Notes: generated from the letters alone by a model not told the origin. DNA of 64,000 bases from Chitinophaga eiseniae (GCF_012641265.1 NZ_JABAHZ010000006.1:372001-436000), one strand, 5' to 3'. Positions 27,801 to 36,133 are shown, counted from the stretch's first letter. A program made the numbers and translations.

Positions 27801-28035
27801 ATCCAGGTTGCGTCCTATCCTGATGACCTCCTTTGCTTTCATTGCAGGATTGATCCCGCTTTGTATTGCCTCCGGCGCCGGCGCTATGGGGAACCGTTCC
27901 ATTGGTACTGCCGCTGCCGGCGGTATGTTGATCGGCACCATCTTCGGCGTGTTAATCATACCCGGATTATATGTGCTGTTTGCCTCAATGACCCGGAAAA
28001 AATCCGTAGAACTTAAAGCTTACACTAATGAATAA
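24895..28035 (+). CDS. RND multidrug efflux transporter, HAE1 (AcrB-like) pump
   Basis: This is a 1046-residue inner-membrane trimeric antiporter. The N-terminus FIKRPVLSLVISLIITLVGL is TM1. Two large periplasmic loops and twelve helices fit the family. In TM4 the relay motif reads GIVVDNAIVVVEAV, so D409 is present but the second Asp of AcrB (D407-D408) is Asn (N410). The TM10 lysine (GLLGKNAILIVEFA) is kept. The C-terminal half repeats the fold with MTSFAFIAGLIPLCIASGAG. The gene overlaps the outer-membrane factor gene by eight bases. The family exports drugs, dyes, bile salts or lipids; the substrate here is unknown. Confidence 0.95.
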   Translation: MFEIFIKRPVLSLVISLIITLVGLLALFTLPVTQFPDIVPPSVTVTAKYTGANAEVSAKAVSTPLERAINGVPGMTYMSSVSSNDGITVIQVFFQVGTDPDQAAVNVQNRVATIIDELPEEVIKAGVTTEKEVNSMLLYLNVMSEDTTLNEQFIYNFADINVLQELKRIDGVGRAEIMGAKEYAMRVWLKPDRMLAYNVSAEEVVQAIRRQNIEAAPGKTGESSDKNPLMLQYVLRYTGKFFEPEQYQQIVLRAGQDGSVLHLKDIADVEFGSLTYSMVSKTDGKPSASIMLKQRPGSNARDVINNVKMKMEEMKNSSFPPGMTYNFNYDVSRFLDASIHEVVRTLFEAFLLVFIVVFIFLQDFRSTLIPALAVPVALIGTLAFMQMMGFSINLLTLFALVLAIGIVVDNAIVVVEAVHVKMSEEHLSPMDATLSAMREISGALVAITLVMSAVFIPVAFLSGPVGVFYRQFSLTLAISIVISGINAVTLTPALCAIMLKDTHGKPRKKNLLQRFFNGFNKGYNATENKYAKLVGFIAGRRLITLAALLFFFAATWGVSAILPSGFIPTEDQGMIYVNVTTPPGATVERTEEVLDQVQAIAQQLGEVESVSTLAGYSLVNEVAGASYGMGMVNLKPWEDRKASVQKIIEVLQQKTAGIADASIEFFPPPTVPGFGNSSGFELRLLDRSGSGDLRQTAQITNQFIDALKRRKEIGSAFTSFDAEFPQYLIHVDQAMAAKKGVSIDNAMSNLQTLLGSFYASNFIRFGQMYKVMVQADPRYRTKPDDLLRLHVKNDRGEMVSYSDFVKLERVYGPEQLTRYNMYTAAMINGDAAPGFSSSQAIAAVQEVAAKELPRGYSYEWSGMTREQILSGNQAIYIFIIVLVFVYLLLAAQYESFLLPLPVLLSLPAGIFGAFLSLKLLGLENNIYAQVALVMLIGLLGKNAILIVEFAILRNKHGATVMEAAKEGAVSRLRPILMTSFAFIAGLIPLCIASGAGAMGNRSIGTAAAGGMLIGTIFGVLIIPGLYVLFASMTRKKSVELKAYTNE

Positions 28036-29461
28036 ACGAATATATCACTATATACTCAGTGCAGGTATGGCTGTTACCATAGTCGCCTGCAGCACCCAGA
28101 AAGAACTGTCGCTACCAGAACGTATAACCGTGCCTGTTACTACAGATACGCTCTCGCTCAGTAATTTTTCGCAGGTATTCAATGACCCGTACTTACGGGG
28201 ACTGATAGATACCGCATTGCATAACAATTTCGACCTGCTGTCTGCTGCGCAACGGGTAGCCGTAGCCCAGGCCAACCTGGTGATGGCTAAAAACGCCTGG
28301 CTGCCATCGCTCAACCTGGCACTGTCGGCCGGCGTGGATAAGTACGCAGATTATACCCTCAACGGCGTTGGTAATTTCGATACCAACCTGTCGCCCAACA
28401 TCAGTAAAGACCAGCACATTCCCGGTCCTACGCCGGAATACTTTGCCGGCTTACGCAGCAGCTGGGAAATAGATCTTTGGGGGAAATTAAAAAGCCAGCG
28501 CCAGGCTTCCTATGCCCGTTTCCTGGGAAGCGAACAGGGGCGCCGCCTGCTGGTAACACAAATTGTAGCAGGCGTTAGCGGTTTGTACTATGAACTCACT
28601 GCGATGGACAACGAGCTGGCTATTATTCAGCGCAACATCACCCTGCAGGAAGCAGCTGTGGCCACTGTACATATACAGAAAGCCGGGGGCCGCGCCACCG
28701 AACTGGCGGTGCAGCAATTTACGGCGCAACTGCTGAGCACCAAAGCCCTCGAGTTTGGCGTAAAACAGGAAATTACTTCGCTGGAAAACCAGTTAAACGC
28801 CTTAATGGGCAGGCTGCCACAACCCATTTTACGTACTACCGTTACCGGTACACAGCCGCTGCCTGCTGCGGTGAAAGGAGGTATTCCATCTAATCTCCTG
28901 CTGTTGCGGCCCGATATACAACGTGCAGAGCTGGAACTTACAGCTGCCCAAGCAGATGTAAAAGCGGCGAGAGCTGCCTTCCTACCCTCACTGACCATTA
29001 CGCCCTATACCGGCTTTAATGCCTTTAAAGCGGGACTGTTGTTTCAATCGCCCGGTTCTATCGCCTGGGGCGCGGTAGGCAATTTAACAGCGCCTATCTT
29101 CAATAAAAAACAGCTAAAAGCACAGTATAATATCAATACCGCCAACGCCTATACGGCCTTCTATGACTATCAGCAGGCGATCGTGAATGGCTACCAGGAA
29201 GTAGCCTCAGCGCTGAACAAAGTAGACAACCAGCAACAGGCTTTTACCCTAAAAAGCAATGAGGTGCTGGTGTTGCAGGAAGCAGTATCTACTGCTAACA
29301 TCCTGTTTACCACCGGCTATGCCAATTACCTGGAGGTAATTACCGCACAGAAAAATGTGCTGGAAGCAGAGCTGGCGCTGGTCACTACCCGGCGAAACGT
29401 ATACCAGGGCCTGGTTTCCCTGTACCGCGCCCTGGGCGGAGGGTTTAACGCTGCCCAATAG
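28028..29461 (+). CDS. RND efflux outer-membrane factor (TolC/OprM family), lipoprotein
   Basis: This 477-residue outer-membrane channel is of the NodT/OprM type. The lipobox IVAC puts the acylated Cys at 21. Two repeated OEP domains are seen. The first contains LISAAQRV-like DLLSAAQRVAVAQANL and WEIDLWGKLKSQRQ. The second contains LLLLRPDIQRAELELTAAQA followed by AFLPSLTITPYTGF. The C-terminus has YLEVITAQKNVLEAELAL. It is the last gene of the efflux operon, overlapping the pump gene by eight bases and closed by a hairpin. Confidence 0.94.
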   Translation: MNKRIYHYILSAGMAVTIVACSTQKELSLPERITVPVTTDTLSLSNFSQVFNDPYLRGLIDTALHNNFDLLSAAQRVAVAQANLVMAKNAWLPSLNLALSAGVDKYADYTLNGVGNFDTNLSPNISKDQHIPGPTPEYFAGLRSSWEIDLWGKLKSQRQASYARFLGSEQGRRLLVTQIVAGVSGLYYELTAMDNELAIIQRNITLQEAAVATVHIQKAGGRATELAVQQFTAQLLSTKALEFGVKQEITSLENQLNALMGRLPQPILRTTVTGTQPLPAAVKGGIPSNLLLLRPDIQRAELELTAAQADVKAARAAFLPSLTITPYTGFNAFKAGLLFQSPGSIAWGAVGNLTAPIFNKKQLKAQYNINTANAYTAFYDYQQAIVNGYQEVASALNKVDNQQQAFTLKSNEVLVLQEAVSTANILFTTGYANYLEVITAQKNVLEAELALVTTRRNVYQGLVSLYRALGGGFNAAQ

Positions 29462-29479
29462 CAGGCAGGGAAAAAATAT

Positions 29480-29526
29480 GGGGAGATAGCGGTCACCAGG
29501 TGGTTGCTATCTCCCCAATTTATTTT
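29480..29526. terminator. Bidirectional terminator between the efflux operon and the esterase gene
   Basis: GGGGAGATAGC (29480-29490) and GCTATCTCCCC (29506-29516) form an 11-bp stem. It is followed by ATTTATTTT on the plus strand and ATATTTTTT on the minus strand. Confidence 0.82.
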
Positions 29527-29536
29527 AAAAATGTTA

Positions 29537-30334
29537 TTATTTCTTTTGGTGTTCAAACAACCAGGTCATTAATCCCGGCTCTATAAACACATTATCCCAG
29601 CTATTATGTCCCACGCCGGGATATTCCGTATACTTTTCTTCTGCTCCCAGGGCCTTCAGTTTGGCGTCATAAGCGCGGGAGGCTTCTACCGGTACCACCT
29701 TATCATCGCCGCCGTGGAAAATCCATACTGGTACCTTTTTAGCGAAATTACCGGCCGCTTCTACGTTGCCGGCGCCGCAAATGGGGAAAGCAGCGGCAAA
29801 CAGCTTAGGCCGTTTGGTAATCAGGTAGAACGTACCCATGCCACCCAGCGACAAACCGCCCAGGTATACACGTTTGGTATCTACCTTACCAGAAGCCAAT
29901 AGACTATCCAGTAAGCTATTGACGAGTGTAGTAGCTGGTGAAGGGGTAGCATCCAGCGGAAAATCTACCCGTTGAAACTTTCCGGCGCTATCACTTACAA
30001 AATTCATAGGCGCCCAGGTCTGGTTTAATGGTAATTGTGGGAAAATTACAATCGCGGGGTAATGCTCCCGGATACTATCGCGCAAAAACATCGTGCCGCC
30101 ATGCAGCAGTTGCGCATTATTGTCGGCGCCACGCTCCCCTGCGCCATGCAGGAATACGATCAACGGATATTTCTTATGGGCGTCGTAATGCAGCGGTAGC
30201 AAAAGACGGTAACGAAGGGTATCTCCCTTACGGATAAATGTTTGGGAGCTATAGGTAGACAGGTCCTCCTGCGCCGAGGCCACCATACCGGTAGTTAACA
30301 GGCAGGCCAGTAACAAAACTTTGAGGTATTGCAT
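29537..30334 (-). CDS. Secreted alpha/beta-hydrolase (phospholipase/carboxylesterase-like)
   Basis: This 265-residue protein has a signal peptide (residues 1-21, ending VASA). The fold is that of the esterase / PHB depolymerase group: oxyanion region IVFLHGAGERGADN, nucleophile elbow GGLSLGGMGTFYL with the Ser of GLSLG, acid residue region GGDDKVVPVE, and catalytic His in GVGHNSWDNVF. Similar Bacteroidota proteins are annotated as predicted peptidases or phospholipases. The substrate is unknown; an ester on the cell surface or in polysaccharide is possible. It is probably monocistronic. Confidence 0.85.
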   Translation of the reverse strand: MQYLKVLLLACLLTTGMVASAQEDLSTYSSQTFIRKGDTLRYRLLLPLHYDAHKKYPLIVFLHGAGERGADNNAQLLHGGTMFLRDSIREHYPAIVIFPQLPLNQTWAPMNFVSDSAGKFQRVDFPLDATPSPATTLVNSLLDSLLASGKVDTKRVYLGGLSLGGMGTFYLITKRPKLFAAAFPICGAGNVEAAGNFAKKVPVWIFHGGDDKVVPVEASRAYDAKLKALGAEEKYTEYPGVGHNSWDNVFIEPGLMTWLFEHQKK

Positions 30335-30369
30335 AGCGGGAATTTTATACCCAATATACTACCGCTAAG

Positions 30370-31167
30370 TCAGTATTTCAATGTAAAATGTTGTTTCACT
30401 TTAAAATCCTTCCGGAAGAATACCAACCCGATGAAAAACAGGTCGATGGTTAAAGTTACCTGGGGATGTGCCTGGATGGTATGCCAGGCGGCTTCCATAT
30501 CAGGTGTCCAGTGAATGTCGTCAAAGATGAAAACGGAGTACTCATCAGCAAACTGCAGGCATTGCTCAAAATATGCCAGCGTTGGTTCCTTACGGTGGTT
30601 GCCGTCTATATAAACCCAATCCGGCAACTGCATCTGCTTTAACACGTCCGGCAGTACGGTATCAAAGTTCCCCGTTACCTGGATGATATTGCGGAGATGC
30701 AGGGCTTCAAAATTTTTCGCTGCCCGGGCAGCAATATTTGGGCAGCCTTCAATGGTATATACTTTTGCTTTGGGAGCCGCTTTGGCCATATAAGCCGTAG
30801 AAAGGCCCATAGAGGTCCCCAATTCAAGGATCCGGGCCGGTTGGAGGTATTGTATCAGCCGATAGAACAACTGCCCGAATTTGGGCTGTTTGGCGGCATA
30901 ACGGGTAATATCCCTTACCCGCCGTTCATTACCGGCTGAAATCAGCGATCCGGCGCCCAGGTCGGTCACCTGCAGCGTTTCATCACTGTGCAGCAATTGT
31001 TTGCGCAACGCTTCTATTTCCGCAAACGCGGCATGCTTGCTTTTATCCAGCAACACATCCTCTATCAATGCATATACAAAAGGAGAATGTACATCGTGAC
31101 GATTACCCGAAGTAAAATAGTACTTCAGGTATTTACCGGCTAAATTATACTGTTGCGCTAAACCCAC
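30370..31167 (-). CDS. Class I SAM-dependent O-methyltransferase
   Basis: This 265-residue cytoplasmic methyltransferase has SAM motif I ILELGTSMGLSTAYMA, with a helix and acid YTIEGCPN after it. Motif WVYIDGNHRKEPTLAYFEQ follows and then FIFDDIHWTPDMEAAW, which resembles the metal-binding region of O-methyltransferases (family 3/24). The substrate is unknown. The start codon is GTG at 31167 (GLAQQYNLAGKYLKYY). It lies 16 bases after a glycosyltransferase gene on the same strand, so the two are probably co-transcribed and may modify the same glycolipid or polysaccharide; that is inference. Confidence 0.82.
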   Translation of the reverse strand: MGLAQQYNLAGKYLKYYFTSGNRHDVHSPFVYALIEDVLLDKSKHAAFAEIEALRKQLLHSDETLQVTDLGAGSLISAGNERRVRDITRYAAKQPKFGQLFYRLIQYLQPARILELGTSMGLSTAYMAKAAPKAKVYTIEGCPNIAARAAKNFEALHLRNIIQVTGNFDTVLPDVLKQMQLPDWVYIDGNHRKEPTLAYFEQCLQFADEYSVFIFDDIHWTPDMEAAWHTIQAHPQVTLTIDLFFIGLVFFRKDFKVKQHFTLKY

Positions 31168-31183
31168 TGCTTATATTAAATTT

Positions 31184-31921
31184 TTAATAAATCTTAGCTT
31201 TTATAATACCCCATTTGTGCAAACGATGCTGTACCGACACTCTCAATACGCCCAATCCATAAATGGCGCTCCGCTTAAAATTGATGCTGGATGCCTCGTC
31301 GAAATACTTGGTAGGACAAGTCACCTCAGCAATATCATAGCCTTTCATGAAGATCTGTGAAACCATTTCATTGTCAAACACAAAGTCATCGCTATCAGCC
31401 ATGTAATTGATATTGTTAAGTACTTCTGCCGAAAAAGTACGGTAACCTGTATGATACTCACTCAGCTTCTGGCCGATCAGGATGTTTTGTGTCAGTGTCA
31501 GGAAACGGTTAAATACGTATTTATACATCGGCATACCGCCTTTCAGCGCACCCTTTCCCAGGATCCTGGAGCCAAACACCACCGGGTATACATCGTTGGC
31601 AATAATGCTGCACATGGCTGTAATCAGCTTGGGCGTATACTGGTAGTCAGGATGCAGCATCACTACAATGTCTGCGCCCAGCTCCAATGCCTTATTATAA
31701 CAGGATTTCTGGTTGCCGCCATAACCTTTGTTCTTATCATGGCGGATCAGGTGCTGGATACCCAGCTTACGCCCTACTTCCAGGGTATCGTCTTTACTGG
31801 CGTCGTCTACCAATACTACATCATCTACGATCTCAAAAGGGATCTCCCGGAAGGTCTTTTCCAGCGTTAACGCTGCGTTGTAGGCCGGTAATACAACCAC
31901 AATCTTTTTGTTATTAAGCAT
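31184..31921 (-). CDS. Family 2 glycosyltransferase, dolichol-phosphate mannosyltransferase-like
   Basis: This 245-residue GT-A enzyme has the N-terminal nucleotide-sugar site VVVLPAYNAALTLEKT. The acid motifs are VLVDDASKDDT and MLHPDYQYTP. No C-terminal membrane segment is obvious, so it is soluble or peripheral. Family members transfer sugars to polyprenyl phosphate or glycan chains. It is the first gene of a short operon with the O-methyltransferase, read from a good promoter at 31944-31974. Confidence 0.87.
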   Translation of the reverse strand: MLNNKKIVVVLPAYNAALTLEKTFREIPFEIVDDVVLVDDASKDDTLEVGRKLGIQHLIRHDKNKGYGGNQKSCYNKALELGADIVVMLHPDYQYTPKLITAMCSIIANDVYPVVFGSRILGKGALKGGMPMYKYVFNRFLTLTQNILIGQKLSEYHTGYRTFSAEVLNNINYMADSDDFVFDNEMVSQIFMKGYDIAEVTCPTKYFDEASSINFKRSAIYGLGVLRVSVQHRLHKWGIIKAKIY

Positions 31922-31943
31922 GAAAGTGGATCAAATTTGGCTG

Positions 31944-31974
31944 CAAAGGTAAGTCACCTGTTGATAATTCAAAA
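31944..31974 (-). promoter_or_regulatory. Promoter of the glycosyltransferase-methyltransferase operon
   Basis: On the minus strand TTTTG (31974-31970) is followed after 18 bases by TACCTTTG (31951-31944). It is one of the best matches to the Bacteroidota promoter in the window. The leader is about 17-20 bases. Confidence 0.7.
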
Positions 31975-32038
31975 TATCTCACAGAAAAGCCTCATTTCAC
32001 CACCTATCATGATTTAATTTTAACTGTTATTAATTATT

Positions 32039-32046
32039 TATCTTTG
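32039..32046 (+). promoter_or_regulatory. TAnnTTTG box before the unknown secreted protein
   Basis: TATCTTTG is a full match. A transcript starting about seven bases later would exclude the farthest upstream ATG (32051) and supports a start at 32108 or later. Confidence 0.5.
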
Positions 32047-32107
32047 CCTGATGATGTTTTTGGCATCATATTTTCTTAAATTTTTGTTAACAAAAAGTAA
32101 CAATCAC

Positions 32108-33436
32108 ATGTTAAAACACCTACCAACGGAAATGAAGCATGATAACCTCTTGACTGACAAGTGTTATGGTTCATTACCGTTAGTACAAATGGCTCAAAGG
32201 TTCCTGTCATCAGGATGGGTGAAAGTTATACCGGCTCCGCTTGTTCTTCTTTTAACCTTCCATACTGCACAGGCACAAGATCCTGAACTAAAAAGCACTG
32301 TTGCTCCTGTTATCAAAACCCAGGATACTACCATCCGTAAACTTATGGAAGAAGTACAGCGGATCACCGATAACGATAAGCAAAACTCCAATGCCATCCA
32401 GGCTTTATTACAGGGTAAAGAAATCGATAATATCACTAAATATGAATTGATTAAAAACAATATCATTAACGCCAGTGAGACTTATTATTTACTCAACAAA
32501 AAGATTATTGACCTTAAATCACGTACTACTACCAATAACCTGGATGTATTTATCACCTCGCTGAATAACCCGGAAAGTAAAGCCCTGGGCTTTTCGCTAA
32601 GTGATCGTATTGTGGAGCTGGTAGAAAAAATCATCCTGAAGAATAAAAGTGATAAGGGAGAAAAGAATTCAAAAATTGTTGAATCGACCAAATCCATTAT
32701 CAACAGCCCCATTTTCCAGAGCTTCACTTCATTAACACCACCTTTGGCCATTGCCAATTCAGTGATGAATTTCCTGCATAGCGTAAGTGTGAATAACAAA
32801 CAGATCAACCAGAAATCGCTGCAGGAATTTGAGAAGGAACTCAATAAATATGTTGTTTATTACACCGCATTGAACGATGCCAATCAGAAATTTGAATATG
32901 GCCTCAACTTCAATAAAGATCAGTTAAGCCTGCTGCAGGATAACCTGTTCGATCACCTGTCGTTTACAGCTACCTCGCTGAGATTCCCTGCGCCTCAAAA
33001 GGGTAACCAGGGCCTGAGCCAGACCATGAATGAATACTTTTTTGACTTCAAGAAAGAAAAGGTAGTTGATTACTTCAACCAGCTGGAAGCAAAGTATACC
33101 AAGAATAAACGTATCGACTACGAATCCCTGCTCCGGGAAAATTCTTCCCTGAAAGAGGTGAATAACCAGCTGGAAGACCTGGTACTTCAAACCAAACGTT
33201 TCGAAAACCTTTACAACGAATACTTTACCCTGCTGGACTCTTATTACACCAAGGTGAACAATTCACTGAAAATAGCCCAGGACAACGGGCTGGCCGATAA
33301 AAGCATTATCGATACCAAACAGGCAGAGTTTAGAAACCTGAAAACAGAAGCGGTGGGCGAAATCCAGGCATCTATCAATATTCGTGAGCTCTATAGCAAT
33401 ACAGAAAAAATCAAATACCGTTACAGGATATTCTAA
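32108..33436 (+). CDS. Unknown exported, mostly helical protein
   Basis: This protein is 442 residues from the ATG at 32108; I do not recognise a family. A hydrophobic stretch (VIPAPLVLLLTFHTAQAQ) ends in a classic AQAQ cleavage site, so it is probably exported. Starting instead at the ATG at 32189 gives a normal short signal-peptide N-region and may be the true start. The mature part is rich in Lys, Asn, Leu and Glu, with heptad-like stretches such as LEDLVLQTKRFENLYNEYF, suggesting long helices or coiled coil. No membrane anchor or catalytic motif is seen. It stands alone between a divergent operon and oxyR, with its own terminator. Confidence 0.7.
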   Translation: MLKHLPTEMKHDNLLTDKCYGSLPLVQMAQRFLSSGWVKVIPAPLVLLLTFHTAQAQDPELKSTVAPVIKTQDTTIRKLMEEVQRITDNDKQNSNAIQALLQGKEIDNITKYELIKNNIINASETYYLLNKKIIDLKSRTTTNNLDVFITSLNNPESKALGFSLSDRIVELVEKIILKNKSDKGEKNSKIVESTKSIINSPIFQSFTSLTPPLAIANSVMNFLHSVSVNNKQINQKSLQEFEKELNKYVVYYTALNDANQKFEYGLNFNKDQLSLLQDNLFDHLSFTATSLRFPAPQKGNQGLSQTMNEYFFDFKKEKVVDYFNQLEAKYTKNKRIDYESLLRENSSLKEVNNQLEDLVLQTKRFENLYNEYFTLLDSYYTKVNNSLKIAQDNGLADKSIIDTKQAEFRNLKTEAVGEIQASINIRELYSNTEKIKYRYRIF

Positions 33437-33460
33437 TAGTATAAATTCAAAAGATACCCG

Positions 33461-33490
33461 GCAGAAAGCATCGTGCTTTCTGCTTTTTTT
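33461..33490 (+). terminator. Rho-independent terminator after the unknown exported protein
   Basis: GCAGAAAGCA, loop TCG and TGCTTTCTGC form a perfect 10-bp stem followed by seven T. It separates this gene from oxyR. Confidence 0.92.
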
Positions 33491-33543
33491 ATGTGCTACC
33501 CTATAGATTTTATTGATACCTTTACGCTATCAATTTAGAGGAA

Positions 33544-34488
33544 ATGACGACAGTTCAATTGGAATACATCGTGGCAGTGGATACCTACAGGAGCTTTGTA
33601 TTAGCAGCAGAAAAGTGTTTTGTGACCCAGCCAACACTGAGTATGCAGATACAAAAACTGGAAGATGAATTAGGGATTAAACTGTTTGATCGTAGCAAAC
33701 TACCCGTAGTCCCTACTGAAATAGGCGTTTCCGTGGTAGCTCAGGCCAGGATCATTATCAAGGAAAATGCCCGCATCCGTGAAATCATTGCCGATCAGAA
33801 AAAAGAAATACAGGGGAACCTGAAAGTGGGCATTATCCCTACGCTGGCACCCTATCTGCTTCCCCGTATCCTTACCGGCTTTATGAAAAAGTATCCGAAG
33901 GTAAAGCTGGAGATATGGGAATATCCTACAGAGCAGATCATGCAACAGCTGAAGCAGGAACTGCTGGATTGCGGCCTGCTGGCTACTCCCCTGCACAATC
34001 CACACCTGGAAGAGCATCCGCTGTTTTACGAATCGTTCGTGGTATACACGGCTAAAAGCAATCCCCTCTACGACAAAAAGATAGTGAAGGCTGAAGAGCT
34101 GGACATCAAAGAGGTATGGCTGCTGAATGAGGGACACTGTATGCGCAACCAGGTACTGAATATCTGTAAGGATAAATTCACCATGGGTGATAACAAAAAC
34201 CTGGAATATAATACCGGCAGTGTTGAAACCTTGAAAAGGATGGTAGACCTTAATGAAGGCTATACGATTTTACCAGAGCTGTCGCTGCAGGATCTGAATA
34301 CCCGGCAACTCAATATGGTCCGCTATTTCAAAGCTCCGGAACCGGTGAGGGAAATCAGCCTGGTCACTCACCGCCATTTTATTAAGCAGGCACTCATAGA
34401 GGCCTTCAAGAAAGAGATCCTGGCTCATATACCAGATAAGATGAAGGCCCAGAAGAATAAAAAGGTAATAGATATTCTTACAGAATAA
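33544..34488 (+). CDS. oxyR: Peroxide-sensing LysR-type regulator OxyR
   Basis: This 314-residue regulator has an N-terminal winged helix-turn-helix (VLAAEKCFVTQPTLSMQIQ) and a LysR-type effector domain. The effector domain contains EGHCMRNQVLNICKD, with C199 and C208. These are the same two positions and spacing that form the H2O2-sensing disulfide in E. coli OxyR. Expected role: activate catalase, peroxiredoxin and iron-storage genes on peroxide stress. No target such as ahpC, katA or dps lies in the window. It is monocistronic. The family is certain and the redox function strongly supported by the cysteines. Confidence 0.94.
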   Translation: MTTVQLEYIVAVDTYRSFVLAAEKCFVTQPTLSMQIQKLEDELGIKLFDRSKLPVVPTEIGVSVVAQARIIIKENARIREIIADQKKEIQGNLKVGIIPTLAPYLLPRILTGFMKKYPKVKLEIWEYPTEQIMQQLKQELLDCGLLATPLHNPHLEEHPLFYESFVVYTAKSNPLYDKKIVKAEELDIKEVWLLNEGHCMRNQVLNICKDKFTMGDNKNLEYNTGSVETLKRMVDLNEGYTILPELSLQDLNTRQLNMVRYFKAPEPVREISLVTHRHFIKQALIEAFKKEILAHIPDKMKAQKNKKVIDILTE

Positions 34489-34499
34489 ACTGAAAGTAT

Positions 34500-34570
34500 A
34501 AAAGCTATTGAGGCGAATGATCTTAGCGAATATGTAAAATCGCATTGATCATTCGCCTCAATAGCTTTAT
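34500..34570. terminator. Long hairpin between oxyR and the M48 protease gene
   Basis: AAAGCTATTGAGGCGAATGATC (34501-34522) is repeated inverted at 34547-34568, a perfect 22-bp stem with a 24-base loop. The homology extends imperfectly outward through AAAGTATAAAAGC / AAAGCATAAAGC. It can terminate both converging genes. The long loop and AAAGC repeats make it different from the other terminators here. Confidence 0.7.
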
Positions 34571-34581
34571 GCTTTATGCCT

Positions 34582-35385
34582 TTACCCCCTTCCTGGCGTA
34601 TAATATTTCATTGCTTCCGGCATCAGCTGTTGTAATTTCTGTACACGGGTAGCATCGCTGGGGTGAGTACTTAAGAACTCAGGTGGCTTTTGTCCGTTGC
34701 TCATATTGGCCATACGCTGCCAGAATGGAATAGCTTCCTGTGGATTGTATCCGGCCATGGCCATGAATATCACACCCAGGTGATCTGCTTCCAGTTCATT
34801 ACCACGGGAAAATGCCAGCATCCCCATATTACCACCTACACCAAATGCCTGGTTAAATATATTTACTGCCGTTGGGTTCTTGTTCAATGCCACAGCGCCA
34901 GCTACCTGTATTCCCTGCATTACCAATCCCTGGCTCATACGTTCGTTACCGTGACGGGCAATAGCGTGCGCAATTTCATGCCCCATTACACAGGCCAGTG
35001 CAGTTTCATTTTGAGTGACAGGCAACAGTCCGGTATATACTACCACTTTTCCACCGGGCATACACCAGGCATTCACTTCTTTACTGTCTACCAGGTTGAA
35101 TTCCCATTTATAATTGGCGATTTCATTTCCCATATTATTCTGGTTCATGTACCGGGTCACCGCCGCCGCGATACGCTGCCCTACCCTTCTTACCATTTCA
35201 GCGTCTTTGCTGGTAGTTTGTGATACTACCTTATTAGACGACAGGAATGACTGGTATTCCTGTAAGGCCATTGATTCCATAGTGCTTTCAGGAACAAGAT
35301 TTAACTGGCTACGACCAGTAATAGGTACACGCGAACATGCTGCCAATCCCAGGCTAGCTGTAAAGAGTAAGAAATACTTTTTCAT
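34582..35385 (-). CDS. M48 family metalloprotease, lipoprotein
   Basis: This is a 267-residue protein. The lipobox LAAC gives an acylated Cys at 17. The zinc motif HEIAHAIARHG has H136 and H140 as ligands and E137 as catalytic base, and the third ligand is in GNELEADHLG. A short conserved block around ITGRSQLNLVP follows the signal. These envelope proteases (LoiP/BepA-like) degrade or quality-control outer-membrane proteins. The start MKKYFLLF is chosen because it begins the signal peptide; an upstream ATG adds 19 unlikely residues. It lies after plsY on the same strand with a hairpin-like region between. Confidence 0.9.
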   Translation of the reverse strand: MKKYFLLFTASLGLAACSRVPITGRSQLNLVPESTMESMALQEYQSFLSSNKVVSQTTSKDAEMVRRVGQRIAAAVTRYMNQNNMGNEIANYKWEFNLVDSKEVNAWCMPGGKVVVYTGLLPVTQNETALACVMGHEIAHAIARHGNERMSQGLVMQGIQVAGAVALNKNPTAVNIFNQAFGVGGNMGMLAFSRGNELEADHLGVIFMAMAGYNPQEAIPFWQRMANMSNGQKPPEFLSTHPSDATRVQKLQQLMPEAMKYYTPGRG

Positions 35386-35417
35386 GGGAATATTATTTAG
35401 AAATGCGTACAACGCAA

Positions 35418-35475
35418 AAAGCACAAAGCAAAAAGCATGCACATTTTGTGGCCATAGCTCTTTGCTTCATGCTTT
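35418..35475 (-). repeat. Imperfect inverted AAAGC repeat after plsY
   Basis: AAAGCACAAAGCAAAAAGC (35418-35436) and, inverted at 35457-35475, AAAGCATGAAGCAAAGAGC share 16 of 19 bases. It lies between plsY and the M48 gene and could form a terminator-like hairpin. It contains the same AAAGC tokens as the 34500, 37094 and 15594 intergenic hairpins. Confidence 0.5.
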
Positions 35476-35491
35476 AGTATTATAACTATAA

Positions 35492-36133
35492 CTAGTTTTT
35501 GTCTTTTTTGTTCTTAAAGAGGGGTACTTTACTTTCCACACCTTTCAACAACCGCGTAATATTCTTCTGATGCGTGAGTACCACCATGAGTGCCACAGCA
35601 ATAGCAAAAATGCGATAAAATATCTCGGGCTCATTAAAAATGTACAGGATCAATATCGGGAAAGCAATACTGGCAATGATAGAGCTGAGCGATACATACC
35701 TGGTCAGGAACAGGATCATTAAAAACACCCCCACACAGCAAAGAGCTACCAATGGCTGAATAGCCAGTACCAACCCGAACAGGGTGGCAATTCCCTTTCC
35801 GCCTTTAAAGTTTGCCCAAATAGGAAATATATGACCTACCACAGCAGCCAGGCCTAAACCTATCTGCAGGTTCACAAGTTGAGTAAGGTGTTCGGGATCG
35901 AGGTAATAGGGCGCCAGATAAGCCAATCGTACTGCTAATACACCTTTCAGCATATCTACCACCATTACAAAAGTACCGGCTTTAGGCCCCAGTACCCGGA
36001 AAGTATTGGTAGCACCGGCATTGCCGCTACCGTACTCCCTGATGTCCATACCGAAAACGCCTTTACTCACCCAGACAGCTGTAGGAACAGATCCTATCAG
36101 ATAAGCACAAAAAAGCAATAAAACTTCTATCAT
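35492..36133 (-). CDS. plsY: Glycerol-3-phosphate acyltransferase PlsY
   Basis: This 213-residue inner-membrane enzyme transfers the acyl group from acyl-phosphate to glycerol-3-phosphate, the first step of phospholipid synthesis. Family motifs are YLIGSVPTAVWVSK, REYGSGNAGATNTFRVLG, VVGHIFPIWANFKGGKGIAT and the C-terminal THQKNITRLLKG. Five or more membrane helices fit. The ATG at 36133 is chosen over a GTG one codon upstream. The partner PlsX is not in the window. Confidence 0.95.
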   Translation of the reverse strand: MIEVLLLFCAYLIGSVPTAVWVSKGVFGMDIREYGSGNAGATNTFRVLGPKAGTFVMVVDMLKGVLAVRLAYLAPYYLDPEHLTQLVNLQIGLGLAAVVGHIFPIWANFKGGKGIATLFGLVLAIQPLVALCCVGVFLMILFLTRYVSLSSIIASIAFPILILYIFNEPEIFYRIFAIAVALMVVLTHQKNITRLLKGVESKVPLFKNKKDKN

